Shown here one piece after another: positions 51,482-59,027 of a DNA stretch of 64,000 nt. A program made the position numbers and the translations under genes. The notes beneath the pieces are model-generated. The model saw only the letters and a list, made by a program, of their open reading frames with translations. It had not been told where the DNA came from and made no database searches. This DNA is from JABDQZ01 sp963801985 (GTDB lineage: Bacteria; Pseudomonadota; Gammaproteobacteria; Chromatiales; Chromatiaceae), in assembly GCA_963801985.1 (NCBI GenBank), contig CAWDGV010000003.1, positions 1 through 64,000 on the forward strand. Reading direction: 5' to 3'. Numbering within the stretch: position 1 is the first letter of the stretch; each line of letters begins with the position of its first letter.

Positions 51482-53839
51482 CTAGGCGTTTGCCGGATCA
51501 GTTTTCTTCAGCGTTTCCATCATGGCATTCATCGCCCTTTCCAGCAGCGGCTGGTCAGTGCCCTGTAACAACTTCGCTTTTTTCATTCTTAGCAGGTCAG
51601 CCAAATCAACCTGGTTCAACTCTGCCAGCTTGGTGCCCTTGCGGCCCACAAAAATCAGCGTTCCGGTGACAGTACTTTTCCAGGTCAGTTTACCACGCAA
51701 TTCATTGCCATCGCTGGCCAGCCATTCAACCCAGGTACCCACCTCGAGAGACTCAGCCTGTTCCAGATATTCATCCTTGTCCACCGCATTGGCCGCCTGC
51801 AGGCCGGACATTGGCGTCTCAATAATATCTTCCTGGATCGTTTCCCTGGCCAGGCCTTTATCAACATCAGCGGTTTCAGCCTCTGCCGGTTCTGCTGCAT
51901 TGACTCCAACAGACGTTTCGGCGTCAATTCTGTCCTCGCCAGAGGCAACCGGTTCTGTCGGCTTTGGCTCATTCGCTTTGGCAGGTTGCTGATCTGCACC
52001 TTTTAACGCATGAATATGACAGGTCTGCAGTGCCTTGAAAATTTTGCCCAGCTTGTGCTGATCAAATGAAATTTCAACCAGTTCAGCCCGTAACGCCTTA
52101 AGTAATTCAGGAATTGATTTAAGCAGCTTTTGTCGATCCGCAATCTCAACCTTGGGTTGAACACTCCAGAGCAGTTTATCAACCAGCCCGACAACATGAA
52201 TCCATTTCTCGCTGTCTTCACCCTGGCGCAGGTAAGCCAGAGTCAGCACGTCCTTCCAGCCATCTTTTAACAGATCCTTGACCACTTCAGGCAGCACCGC
52301 ACCTTTAACCCGCGTATTGATCACCTCGGCAACCCGCATCTGGGCAAGTTTCATCTTTTCCTTGCCCTTGGTTACTTCCGTGATGCGTTCCTCGATAACG
52401 CCGGCACCCTGCTCTTCCTGGTTGATGAACTGGTAGAACTCTTCGTAAAGTTCATCAAACATACCCAGGTCTTCACGAAATTCCTCAAGTATGCGCATGA
52501 CAATCGATGAAATTTTACCGTAAAGGCTGGCATCGCTCCGGTCACCATCATCCACCCAGCCAACGGCCGACTTGGCCAGCAGGTTTAACAGCTTGCGTGC
52601 TGAATGCTGTTTATCGGCAAAAAACTGGCGATCCAGAATGGCTACCTTCAGCATCGGGATCTGCAGGCGACTGAGCAGGGCTTTCATCGCATCTGGCAGG
52701 TTCGGGTCTTCCAGGATGAATTCAAACAACATCGAAATCACATCGATCGTGTCCTCATCCATTCCTGAAAAGGCTTTGACTGCTCCGCCATTGTTGCCCA
52801 TCTGCAGGCTGCTGCTGAGGTTTTGCCTTAATTCACCTATATCATTAACAGCGCGATCCAGCGTCAATTCTGCAGACTGGCTGCCAGTCTGCATCCCGGA
52901 CAATGCACTCAGCAGGTCATTAACCTCGACCTTGGGCAAGCTGGCATGATTTTCAGGACGCGCTACACGTTTGGTCTGCAACAATCCCCGCAGGGCATTA
53001 AAAAGCTCCGCCTGATCAGAGTCATCAAGTGCAGCCTGCTGGTCGGCGCCAAGACTCTCGGTTTCATCCACATCAGCCGATGCCGTCATTTCCCTGTGCC
53101 GGATAACAGCCGGCGAGACCGGATTGCGTTTAACCCGGCTTGGCAGCTTTGGTAAAACACCCGCATTTTTCAGTAATTCATTCACCTCGTCATACATGGC
53201 ACCCAGGTATTGGACAACTTCGCGCTCAAACAGCTTGTAAATGACCAGCTTGATACGTAAGTCCACATCCAGTGCACCAATTGACGCAGGGAATATCCGG
53301 CTTACCATGGGAGGTGCAATCGGGTTGTCCTCATCAGACACGTCATCAATGCCTTTTATTGCAGCAAAACGTTGATTTAAGGCATAAATTTCCTTGCTGA
53401 ACTGGCGCATACCCTTGGCAATCACACCATCCAGTGCCAGGTCTTCTTCAAACTCACTTTCGTCAATCAGAGTAAGACTTTCTTCGCTGATATCCTGCAG
53501 AACACTGGTTTGCTCTTCCCGGGGAGTATCCATTTGCCAGAATTCATCATAATTACGAACGAGCTTCCTGACATAGGAGCGGATAAAACCTTCGCGCTGC
53601 CTGCGTAGCTGGCGCATGGTTTCAAAAAACAGGTTATCCAGCGCATCATTTTTGCCGGACTTTTCAAACAGCGCCTGCTCGAACAGGCCATCATCCAGCT
53701 TGTCATAAAGGCTTTGCACCAGTTTTGGCAGAGTATTCATGACAATCTGGCGCATTTCCCGCACCAGTTTGGATGACAGGCTGGCATCGCGCTCACGCGC
53801 TATATTTTCAAAAGAAACAACGTTATCTTGATTTTTCAT
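51482..53839 (-). CDS. DUF1631 family protein
   Basis: This is a long (785-residue) cytoplasmic protein starting MKNQDNVVSFENIARERD at 53839. A longer frame to 53908 would precede the likely transcription start. It is helix-rich, with DUF1631 features such as LVQSLYDKLDDGLFEQALFEKSGKNDALDNLFFETMRQLRRQRE and EYLGAMYDEVNELLKNAGVLP-type segments. An acidic, Ala/Glu-rich linker (about 640-690) precedes a small beta domain (EVGTWVEWLASDGNELRGKLTWKST) resembling a PilZ-like or ribosome-associated fold. Family members have been tied to biofilm or c-di-GMP control, as I recall. A CRP-like palindrome lies upstream. Confidence 0.8.
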   Translation of the reverse strand: MKNQDNVVSFENIARERDASLSSKLVREMRQIVMNTLPKLVQSLYDKLDDGLFEQALFEKSGKNDALDNLFFETMRQLRRQREGFIRSYVRKLVRNYDEFWQMDTPREEQTSVLQDISEESLTLIDESEFEEDLALDGVIAKGMRQFSKEIYALNQRFAAIKGIDDVSDEDNPIAPPMVSRIFPASIGALDVDLRIKLVIYKLFEREVVQYLGAMYDEVNELLKNAGVLPKLPSRVKRNPVSPAVIRHREMTASADVDETESLGADQQAALDDSDQAELFNALRGLLQTKRVARPENHASLPKVEVNDLLSALSGMQTGSQSAELTLDRAVNDIGELRQNLSSSLQMGNNGGAVKAFSGMDEDTIDVISMLFEFILEDPNLPDAMKALLSRLQIPMLKVAILDRQFFADKQHSARKLLNLLAKSAVGWVDDGDRSDASLYGKISSIVMRILEEFREDLGMFDELYEEFYQFINQEEQGAGVIEERITEVTKGKEKMKLAQMRVAEVINTRVKGAVLPEVVKDLLKDGWKDVLTLAYLRQGEDSEKWIHVVGLVDKLLWSVQPKVEIADRQKLLKSIPELLKALRAELVEISFDQHKLGKIFKALQTCHIHALKGADQQPAKANEPKPTEPVASGEDRIDAETSVGVNAAEPAEAETADVDKGLARETIQEDIIETPMSGLQAANAVDKDEYLEQAESLEVGTWVEWLASDGNELRGKLTWKSTVTGTLIFVGRKGTKLAELNQVDLADLLRMKKAKLLQGTDQPLLERAMNAMMETLKKTDPANA

Positions 53840-53887
53840 TGAGTTAGCCAGTATTAACCTGTCTCCCGGAGACGTGAATCGTAATAA

Positions 53888-53893
53888 ATAATA
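53888..53893 (-). promoter_or_regulatory. -10 element of the DUF1631 promoter
   Basis: TATTAT on the - strand puts the transcription start near 53881. The CRP-like palindrome centre (53923.5) would then lie at about -42, the class II activation position. Confidence 0.4.
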
Positions 53894-53912
53894 GACTATT
53901 ACATTCAAAATG

Positions 53913-53934
53913 AATTGTGACGTTATTCACAATT
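53913..53934. promoter_or_regulatory. CRP/Vfr-like palindrome between DUF1631 and the DUF1538 operon
   Basis: AATTGTGA-CGTTAT-TCACAATT is a perfect 8-base inverted repeat around a 6-base centre, with the TGTGA-N6-TCACA core of CRP family sites. It lies between divergent genes and could act on either. It is at about -42 for DUF1631 and about -58 for the DUF1538 operon if the TATAAT at 53970-53975 is used. Confidence 0.7.
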
Positions 53935-53969
53935 GAATCAATCCCGAGCTGATGTAAACTACTGAATAA

Positions 53970-53975
53970 TATAAT
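53970..53975 (+). promoter_or_regulatory. -10 element of the DUF1538 operon
   Basis: A perfect TATAAT lies 16 bases before the TTG start of the first DUF1538 gene. The leader would be only about 10 bases. No clear -35 hexamer is seen. The CRP-like palindrome upstream could supply activation. Confidence 0.4.
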
Positions 53976-53991
53976 TCAAAAAACAAAGCCT

Positions 53992-54729
53992 TTGATCAAG
54001 CTGCTCAGCCACCTCACAACAACTCTAAAAGAGAGCTTTCGCGACCTAATTCCCATTTTCGCGGTCATCGCCTTTTTTCAATTACTGGTATTGCGCCAGC
54101 CAATCCCCAACATTGGCGACCTGATCATTGGTTTTACGCTTGTTGTCATCGGCCTTGCCCTGTTTATCTACGGCTTGCAGACCGGCCTGTTTCCCATTGG
54201 GGAAAACATGGCACATGATTTTGCCAGGAAGGGCTCTTTACCCTGGCTGCTGCTGTTTTCCTTTGCCCTGGGCTTTGGCACCACAGTCGCAGAACCCGCG
54301 TTAATTGCGGTGGCCGCCGAAGCTGCCCAGGTTGCTGTAAACGGTGGCATGATAGAAAACTCGGAAGAATCCATGCTCGAGTATGCTGCCGGACTGCGCC
54401 TGACCGTCGCCCTGTCTGTTGGCTTTGCCATCCTGCTGGGCGTCATCCGCATCATTAAAGGCTGGCCAGTCCAGTACCTCATTATTGGAGGCTATATCGG
54501 GGTTGTCGTGATAACCGGTTTTGCGCCACCGGAAATTATCGGTATTGCTTATGACTCTGGCGGCGTCACGACATCAACCATAACAGTACCCCTGGTCACC
54601 GCCCTGGGCGTCGGCCTGGCTTCCAGCATTAAAGGCAGAAACCCGATGGTCGACGGCTTCGGCCTGATTGCCTTTGCCTCGTTAACCCCCATGATGTTCG
54701 TCATGATCTACGGGATGCTGGTGACATGA
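53992..54729 (+). CDS. DUF1538 membrane protein, first copy
   Basis: The 245-residue protein has about six to seven membrane helices and starts at TTG with no clear ribosome site. Two repeated motifs stand out: GFGTTVAEPALIAVAAEAAQV near 100 and AYDSGGVTTSTITVPLVTALGVGLAS near 185. Small conserved stretches inside membranes with AEP and DSGG suggest a transport pore or ion path. The family has no assigned function that I know. Its stop overlaps the start of a second DUF1538 gene (ATGA). P-II-like and CBS genes follow. Confidence 0.85.
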   Translation: MIKLLSHLTTTLKESFRDLIPIFAVIAFFQLLVLRQPIPNIGDLIIGFTLVVIGLALFIYGLQTGLFPIGENMAHDFARKGSLPWLLLFSFALGFGTTVAEPALIAVAAEAAQVAVNGGMIENSEESMLEYAAGLRLTVALSVGFAILLGVIRIIKGWPVQYLIIGGYIGVVVITGFAPPEIIGIAYDSGGVTTSTITVPLVTALGVGLASSIKGRNPMVDGFGLIAFASLTPMMFVMIYGMLVT

Positions 54730-55532
54730 TCGAGTTAATGAGATTCATTGACACGCTGATACTGACCATCAGGGATGTATTACCGATTCTGGCTATCCTG
54801 GTTGGATTCCAGATATTTGTATTACGCAGAAAAATTCCAAACCTGAAGCGGGTGATCACTGGCTTTGTTTTCGTTTTGTTTGGCCTGGTATTTTTCCTGC
54901 TAGGCCTCGAACAGGCCCTGTTTCCACTCGGAAAATTAATGGCCGAGCAACTGACAGACCCCGCCTTCCTGGGTATTGCAGACCCAACTGTCAGGGGACA
55001 CTGGCTCGAATACAGCTGGGTTTACCTGTTTGCATTTGCAATCGGCTTTTCAACCACCATAGCCGAACCCTCGCTGATCGCCGTCGCCATGAAAGCCGAG
55101 CAAGTATCCGCCGGAGCTATCGCTGCCAATGGATTGCGGATTGCCGTGGCTTTCGGTGTTGCCATTGGTATTGCACTTGGAACCTTTCGGATCATTAGCG
55201 GAACACCGTTAACCACCTACATTATCGCCGGTTACGTTATCGTTATAATTCAGACGCTGTTCTCACCCAAGCTTATCATTGCCCTGGCCTATGACTCTGG
55301 CGGCGTAACCACCTCAACCGTCACGGTACCCCTGGTGGCCGCTCTGGGACTTGGATTGGCACACCATGTACCAGGCTGTGATCCTTTACTGGACGGTTTC
55401 GGCCTGATCGCATTCGCCAGCCTGTTCCCCATCATGGCGGTCCTGGGATACGCACAAATCGGCGAATGGCGAAACAAGCGTAGCAAGCGTAGCAAGCGAA
55501 ACAATCTTTCCAATCAGCAGGAGGACACTTAA
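54726..55532 (+). CDS. DUF1538 membrane protein, second copy
   Basis: This 268-residue paralogue of the preceding protein has the same topology and the same signature pair: GFSTTIAEPSLIAVAMKAEQV and AYDSGGVTTSTVTVPLVAALGLGLAHH. The two copies probably form a heteromer. In other genomes the two halves can be one chain, as I recall. The C-terminus is a highly basic 9-base repeat (KRSKRSKRN). That tail would be cytoplasmic and near the P-II-like partner. The 3' end lies 3 bases from the P-II-like gene. Confidence 0.85.
   Translation: MIELMRFIDTLILTIRDVLPILAILVGFQIFVLRRKIPNLKRVITGFVFVLFGLVFFLLGLEQALFPLGKLMAEQLTDPAFLGIADPTVRGHWLEYSWVYLFAFAIGFSTTIAEPSLIAVAMKAEQVSAGAIAANGLRIAVAFGVAIGIALGTFRIISGTPLTTYIIAGYVIVIIQTLFSPKLIIALAYDSGGVTTSTVTVPLVAALGLGLAHHVPGCDPLLDGFGLIAFASLFPIMAVLGYAQIGEWRNKRSKRSKRNNLSNQQEDT
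55476..55502 (+). repeat. 9-base tandem repeat in the tail of the second DUF1538 gene
   Basis: AAGCGTAGC is present twice exactly, then as AAGCGAAAC, coding for Lys-Arg-Ser units. It extends the basic C-terminal tail. Slippage could vary the copy number between strains. Confidence 0.7.
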
Positions 55533-55535
55533 CTC

Positions 55536-55886
55536 ATGCACTTTAAGTTAATTATTGCACTCGTCGATGACCATCTCACAGAGGATGTTATTGAGGCCGC
55601 CCGACTGGCAGGGGCAACAGGTTCTACTGTGATCAACCAGGCGAGAGGTGAGGGACTGGAAAAGTCCAAGACTTTTCTCGGCCTTTCACTGGAAACCCAA
55701 CGCGACCTGATCCTGATGCTGGTTGAAGAGCACCTGTCCCGCCAGATACTCGAAACCATCGAAAAAACCGGCGACTTCACCAATACCACAAACAGCGGCA
55801 TTGCCTTTCAGATCGATGTCGAGGATGCGGTTGGCGTCAGCCACCAGATACAGGCATTAAGCAAGATTGTAGAGGAAGAAATATGA
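55536..55886 (+). CDS. P-II-like signalling protein
   Basis: The 116-residue protein has a GlnB-like fold: MHFKLIIALVDDHLTEDVIEAARLAGATGSTVINQARG, then a short T-loop region and LVEEHLSRQILETIEKTGDF. The modified tyrosine of GlnB is absent, so it is not uridylylated. The glycine-rich C-terminal strand (NSGIAFQIDVEDAVGV) replaces the usual ATP-binding end. It would bind a small effector and dock on a membrane partner. It sits 3 bases after DUF1538 and overlaps the CBS gene (ATGA). Confidence 0.82.
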   Translation: MHFKLIIALVDDHLTEDVIEAARLAGATGSTVINQARGEGLEKSKTFLGLSLETQRDLILMLVEEHLSRQILETIEKTGDFTNTTNSGIAFQIDVEDAVGVSHQIQALSKIVEEEI

Positions 55887-56287
55887 CTGAGAAAAAATTG
55901 GTTCAGGTCAAAGATGTCATGAAAACCAAGTTTGACATCATCGATGGCATGAACACCGTTGAAGAAGCCCTGCAGAAAATGCATTACGTTTCAACCAAGT
56001 GCCTGATCATTGAGAAGCGGCATGAACACGATGAATACGGCATCGTCATGATCGGAGATATTGCCAAAAATGTACTGGCCAAGGATCGTGCACCGGACCG
56101 CGTTAATGTCTATGAAATCATGAGCAAACCGGTCATACATGTTGATGCCGACATGGATATACGGTATTGCGCCCGCCTGTTTGATCAATTCGGGATTTCG
56201 CGCGCACCTGTCATGCAGGATGGCAAGCTGGTCGGTATTGTCAGTTTTACTGACATGGTCATTCGCAGCATGCTTCCCAGCAACTGA
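55883..56287 (+). CDS. CBS-pair protein
   Basis: The 134-residue protein consists of two CBS motifs: VKDVMKTKFDIIDGMNTVEEALQKMHYVSTKCLIIE, and YEIMSKPVIHVDADMDIRYCARLFDQFGISRAPVMQDGKLVGIVSFTDMV. CBS pairs bind adenine nucleotides or SAM and act as energy sensors for transporters and enzymes. It overlaps the P-II-like gene by ATGA and is the last gene of the DUF1538 operon. A transporter controlled by two nucleotide-binding sensors is the simplest model, and it is inference. Confidence 0.88.
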   Translation: MTEKKLVQVKDVMKTKFDIIDGMNTVEEALQKMHYVSTKCLIIEKRHEHDEYGIVMIGDIAKNVLAKDRAPDRVNVYEIMSKPVIHVDADMDIRYCARLFDQFGISRAPVMQDGKLVGIVSFTDMVIRSMLPSN

Positions 56288-56311
56288 ATTATCTATTCAG
56301 GTCTACCTGGA

Positions 56312-56869
56312 ATGATAATCGACGATGATGGATGGATAACGGATATCAGGCACCATCCGTCTCCGAATTATGATGAGCGGCCTGATGACTGCCCTGTTGA
56401 GCTGATCGTTATCCATAATATCAGCCTGCCGCCTGAGCAATTTGATGGTGACTGGATCCTGGATTTTTTCTGTAATGAACTTGATCCACAGGCTCATCCC
56501 TATTTCAGCGAAATTACCAAGCTGCAGGTTTCTTCGCATTTACTCATCCGTCGAGACGGCGAAGTCATTCAGTTTGTCAGTTTCAACCAGCGCGCCTGGC
56601 ATGCCGGACAATCCTGCTACCAGGGAAAAGAGCGCTGCAATGACTTCTCAATTGGTATTGAGCTGGAAGGTTCTGACAACCAACCCTTCACCGAACAGCA
56701 ATACCAGGCCCTGCAACAAATCTCTGGGCTATTGATTTCTCACTACCCGGGATTGAACGAGGAACGCATTGCTGGCCACAGCGATATTGCACCGGACAGA
56801 AAGACCGACCCAGGTCCCTGCTTCGACTGGCAACACTACAAAAACCTGCTGCATTCGATACGGGCATGA
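56312..56869 (+). CDS. ampD: AmpD, 1,6-anhydro-MurNAc-L-alanine amidase
   Basis: The 185-residue zinc amidase has the amidase_2 markers: LIVIHNISLPPEQFDG (His ligand), HLLIRRDGEVIQFVSFNQRAWHAGQSCYQGKERCNDFSIGIELEG, and the second His/Asp site AGHSDIAPDRKTDPGPCFDW. It works in the cytoplasm on recycled muropeptides. It is next to ampE, as in many gammaproteobacteria. No ampG or ampC is in the window. Confidence 0.95.
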   Translation: MIIDDDGWITDIRHHPSPNYDERPDDCPVELIVIHNISLPPEQFDGDWILDFFCNELDPQAHPYFSEITKLQVSSHLLIRRDGEVIQFVSFNQRAWHAGQSCYQGKERCNDFSIGIELEGSDNQPFTEQQYQALQQISGLLISHYPGLNEERIAGHSDIAPDRKTDPGPCFDWQHYKNLLHSIRA

Positions 56870-56931
56870 AGCAGTATGCTATAAACTGGATAACCTGATT
56901 TTAAAACACTGATACTGATACCAACATCATC

Positions 56932-57822
56932 ATGACCTTTCTGATCATCATCACTGCATTATTTGCTGAACGTTACCTGCTGGAGCAGGAAGATTTTCGC
57001 CAGCACCTCTGGTTCAAGGATTACTGTCGCTGGTTCAGGCATCTCCCCCTGGGTGAGTGGGTAAGCGAAAGTCGTGGCAGCATTATTGCCCTGCTGATAC
57101 TGCCATTGGCGATATTACTTATCGTACATTCCTGGTCGATCAATGTGCTCGGTGGCTTTCCTGAATGGGTTCTGGCCTTTCTGGTTCTGCTGTTATCCCT
57201 TGGTCCAAGAGACCTGGAGCACCAGGTAACCGACTTTATTGATGCACGTGACCATGGCAGCACTGAACGTGCCAGCCGTATTGCTGCAGAGATCATGGAC
57301 CGCAATGCTACTGAGCCGGAACCGGAACTGAGTATCCGCGTCTCAGAAGCTATCGTCGAGCAGGCAAATTACCGCCTGACCGGGGTATTGTTCTGGTTCC
57401 TGATTCTTGGACCATTTGGCGCGATGCTGTATCGCCTGACTTCCCTGGCCGCAAAATTTTCCAAAGATGATGAGGATCGCAAGATTGTGCATCAGCAGGC
57501 CTTTCACCTGTTTCATATTTTAAACTGGGTTCCCGCCCGTTTACTGGCTGCCACCTACGCCCTGGTCGGTAACTTTGACAATGTATTACTGGCCTGGCGC
57601 CACTGGAGTGAAGACAGCCGCAACCAGTATGAATCAGATGCGCAGGGTTTACTGATATTAACCGGTACTGCTGCACTCGGTCATACACCGGAAGAAACCA
57701 TGCCGGAAGACGCAGCTGACCTGCCACCACTGGTGGAAGATGCTTTGAGCCTGGTGTTGCGCAGCCTGTCGATCTGGGTAATCCTGCTGGGTATTATCCA
57801 GGTTGTGTCCTGGATCACCTGA
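56932..57822 (+). CDS. ampE: AmpE family membrane protein
   Basis: The 296-residue protein has four to five membrane helices, including LIIITALFAER at the start and IIALLILPLAILLIVHSW, and a C-terminal helix. The central cytoplasmic part contains SEAIVEQANYRLTGVLFWFLILGPFGAMLYRL, typical of AmpE/CobD-like proteins. AmpE is thought to help beta-lactamase induction with AmpD, and its biochemical role is unclear. It lies 62 bases after ampD. Confidence 0.92.
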   Translation: MTFLIIITALFAERYLLEQEDFRQHLWFKDYCRWFRHLPLGEWVSESRGSIIALLILPLAILLIVHSWSINVLGGFPEWVLAFLVLLLSLGPRDLEHQVTDFIDARDHGSTERASRIAAEIMDRNATEPEPELSIRVSEAIVEQANYRLTGVLFWFLILGPFGAMLYRLTSLAAKFSKDDEDRKIVHQQAFHLFHILNWVPARLLAATYALVGNFDNVLLAWRHWSEDSRNQYESDAQGLLILTGTAALGHTPEETMPEDAADLPPLVEDALSLVLRSLSIWVILLGIIQVVSWIT

Positions 57823-57836
57823 GAAACAGACACGTC

Positions 57837-58418
57837 ATGCCGACTATTCTTGACCTGATCCGACATGGTACGCCCGAGGGCGGCAACATGTATCGTGGCC
57901 ACAGTATCGATGACCCGCTCAGTGATAAAGGCTGGCAGCAAATGTGGTCTGCTGTCGATGCCTATCCTCCGTGGCAACTGGTTATCAGCTCACCGATGCA
58001 ACGTTGCCTGGCTTTTGCCGAAGCCTATGCAGAAAGACACAGATTAAGTTTTGCAGTCGACGAGAGACTCAGGGAAATTGGCTTTGGTCACTGGGAAGGC
58101 CAAAGCAGTCAGCAGATTCAGGCCAAAGATCCTGAAGCGATTAGAAATTTTTACCTTGATCCAATCACGCATCGACCGGAAGGTGCGGAAGAGCTGTCAC
58201 ATTTTCAGCACCGCGTACAGGCAGCCATTCAGCATATTTTGCAAACCCATCAGGAAAAAAACATCCTGGTGGTCGCACATGCTGGTGTCATACGCGCAGC
58301 CATCACCAGCACCATGGATGTCGACGAAGCGTCTATGTACCGCATCTCAATTGGCAATGCTGCCATCATTCGTATCAGGGACGACGGTATCCGCCCACCA
58401 ACAGTGATGCTCGATTAG
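57837..58418 (+). CDS. Histidine phosphatase (phosphoglycerate mutase family)
   Basis: The 193-residue protein has the catalytic LIRHGTPEGG, the downstream LREIGFGHWEG and the second histidine in VVAHAGVIRAAI. FGHWEG is like CobC (alpha-ribazole phosphatase), so cobalamin salvage is possible. General sugar phosphatase activity is the safer call. It starts 14 bases after ampE. It overlaps lspA by 4 bases in a convergent arrangement. Confidence 0.88.
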   Translation: MPTILDLIRHGTPEGGNMYRGHSIDDPLSDKGWQQMWSAVDAYPPWQLVISSPMQRCLAFAEAYAERHRLSFAVDERLREIGFGHWEGQSSQQIQAKDPEAIRNFYLDPITHRPEGAEELSHFQHRVQAAIQHILQTHQEKNILVVAHAGVIRAAITSTMDVDEASMYRISIGNAAIIRIRDDGIRPPTVMLD

Positions 58419-58879
58419 CTTTCCTTTTTCGAAAAAAAGCTGTCCCAGATAAAGAGGGTGACACCCAGGAAAATGGCACTATCCGCAAGATTGAATGCCG
58501 GCCAGTGCCAGTTCTGGATATAGAAATCCAGGAAGTCGATCACATGGCCATACAGGAAACGGTCAACAACATTGCCAATCGCACCACCAATTAACATGGC
58601 AATGGCCAGCGGCAGCAGAACCTGGGTTTTCCTGAGCTGCATTAGCCAGAAAACCAGGTAAGATGAAATCAGTAACGCCAGTCCCGTAAAAAACCAGCGT
58701 TGCCATCCACCCGCATCGGCGAGAAAACTGAAGGCCGCTCCCTTGTTGTACACCAGTGTCAGGTTAAAAAAGCCGGTTACCGGGTAAGTCTCGTAAACAA
58801 TAAAACTTTCTTCAATCCACTGCTTGGTCAGTTGATCCAGGATAACAACAACAGCAGATAACCAGAGCCAGCGCCACAT
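58415..58879 (-). CDS. lspA: LspA, lipoprotein signal peptidase
   Basis: The 154-residue aspartyl protease has four membrane helices. The catalytic Asp residues lie in GAIGNVVDRFLYGHVIDFLDFYIQNWHWPAFNLADSAIFLGV. It starts MWRWLWLSAVVVILDQLTKQWIE, as in other LspA. It cleaves prolipoprotein signals after lipidation. It is downstream of ileS, the classic ileS-lspA pair, with a 148-base gap. Confidence 0.96.
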   Translation of the reverse strand: MWRWLWLSAVVVILDQLTKQWIEESFIVYETYPVTGFFNLTLVYNKGAAFSFLADAGGWQRWFFTGLALLISSYLVFWLMQLRKTQVLLPLAIAMLIGGAIGNVVDRFLYGHVIDFLDFYIQNWHWPAFNLADSAIFLGVTLFIWDSFFSKKES

Positions 58880-59027
58880 GAAACAACCCCTATTTGAACA
58901 ACAGAATACCTGTTAGCTTTTCAGAAGACGCCGTAAAAACAGTCCTGACGACCTGGACGCAGCATCCCCGCTGCATACACTTCTGCAAAGAAAACAGGAA
59001 AACGTTGTTGAACCGCATAATGAGTTT

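Noticed and set aside
53840..53908. N-terminal extension of the DUF1631 protein
   Set aside because: It would start upstream of the predicted transcription start. Family sequence begins at MKNQDNVVSFEN.
58880..59027. A 32-residue frame between ileS and lspA
   Set aside because: No ribosome site, no coupling and no recognisable features. It is likely chance.
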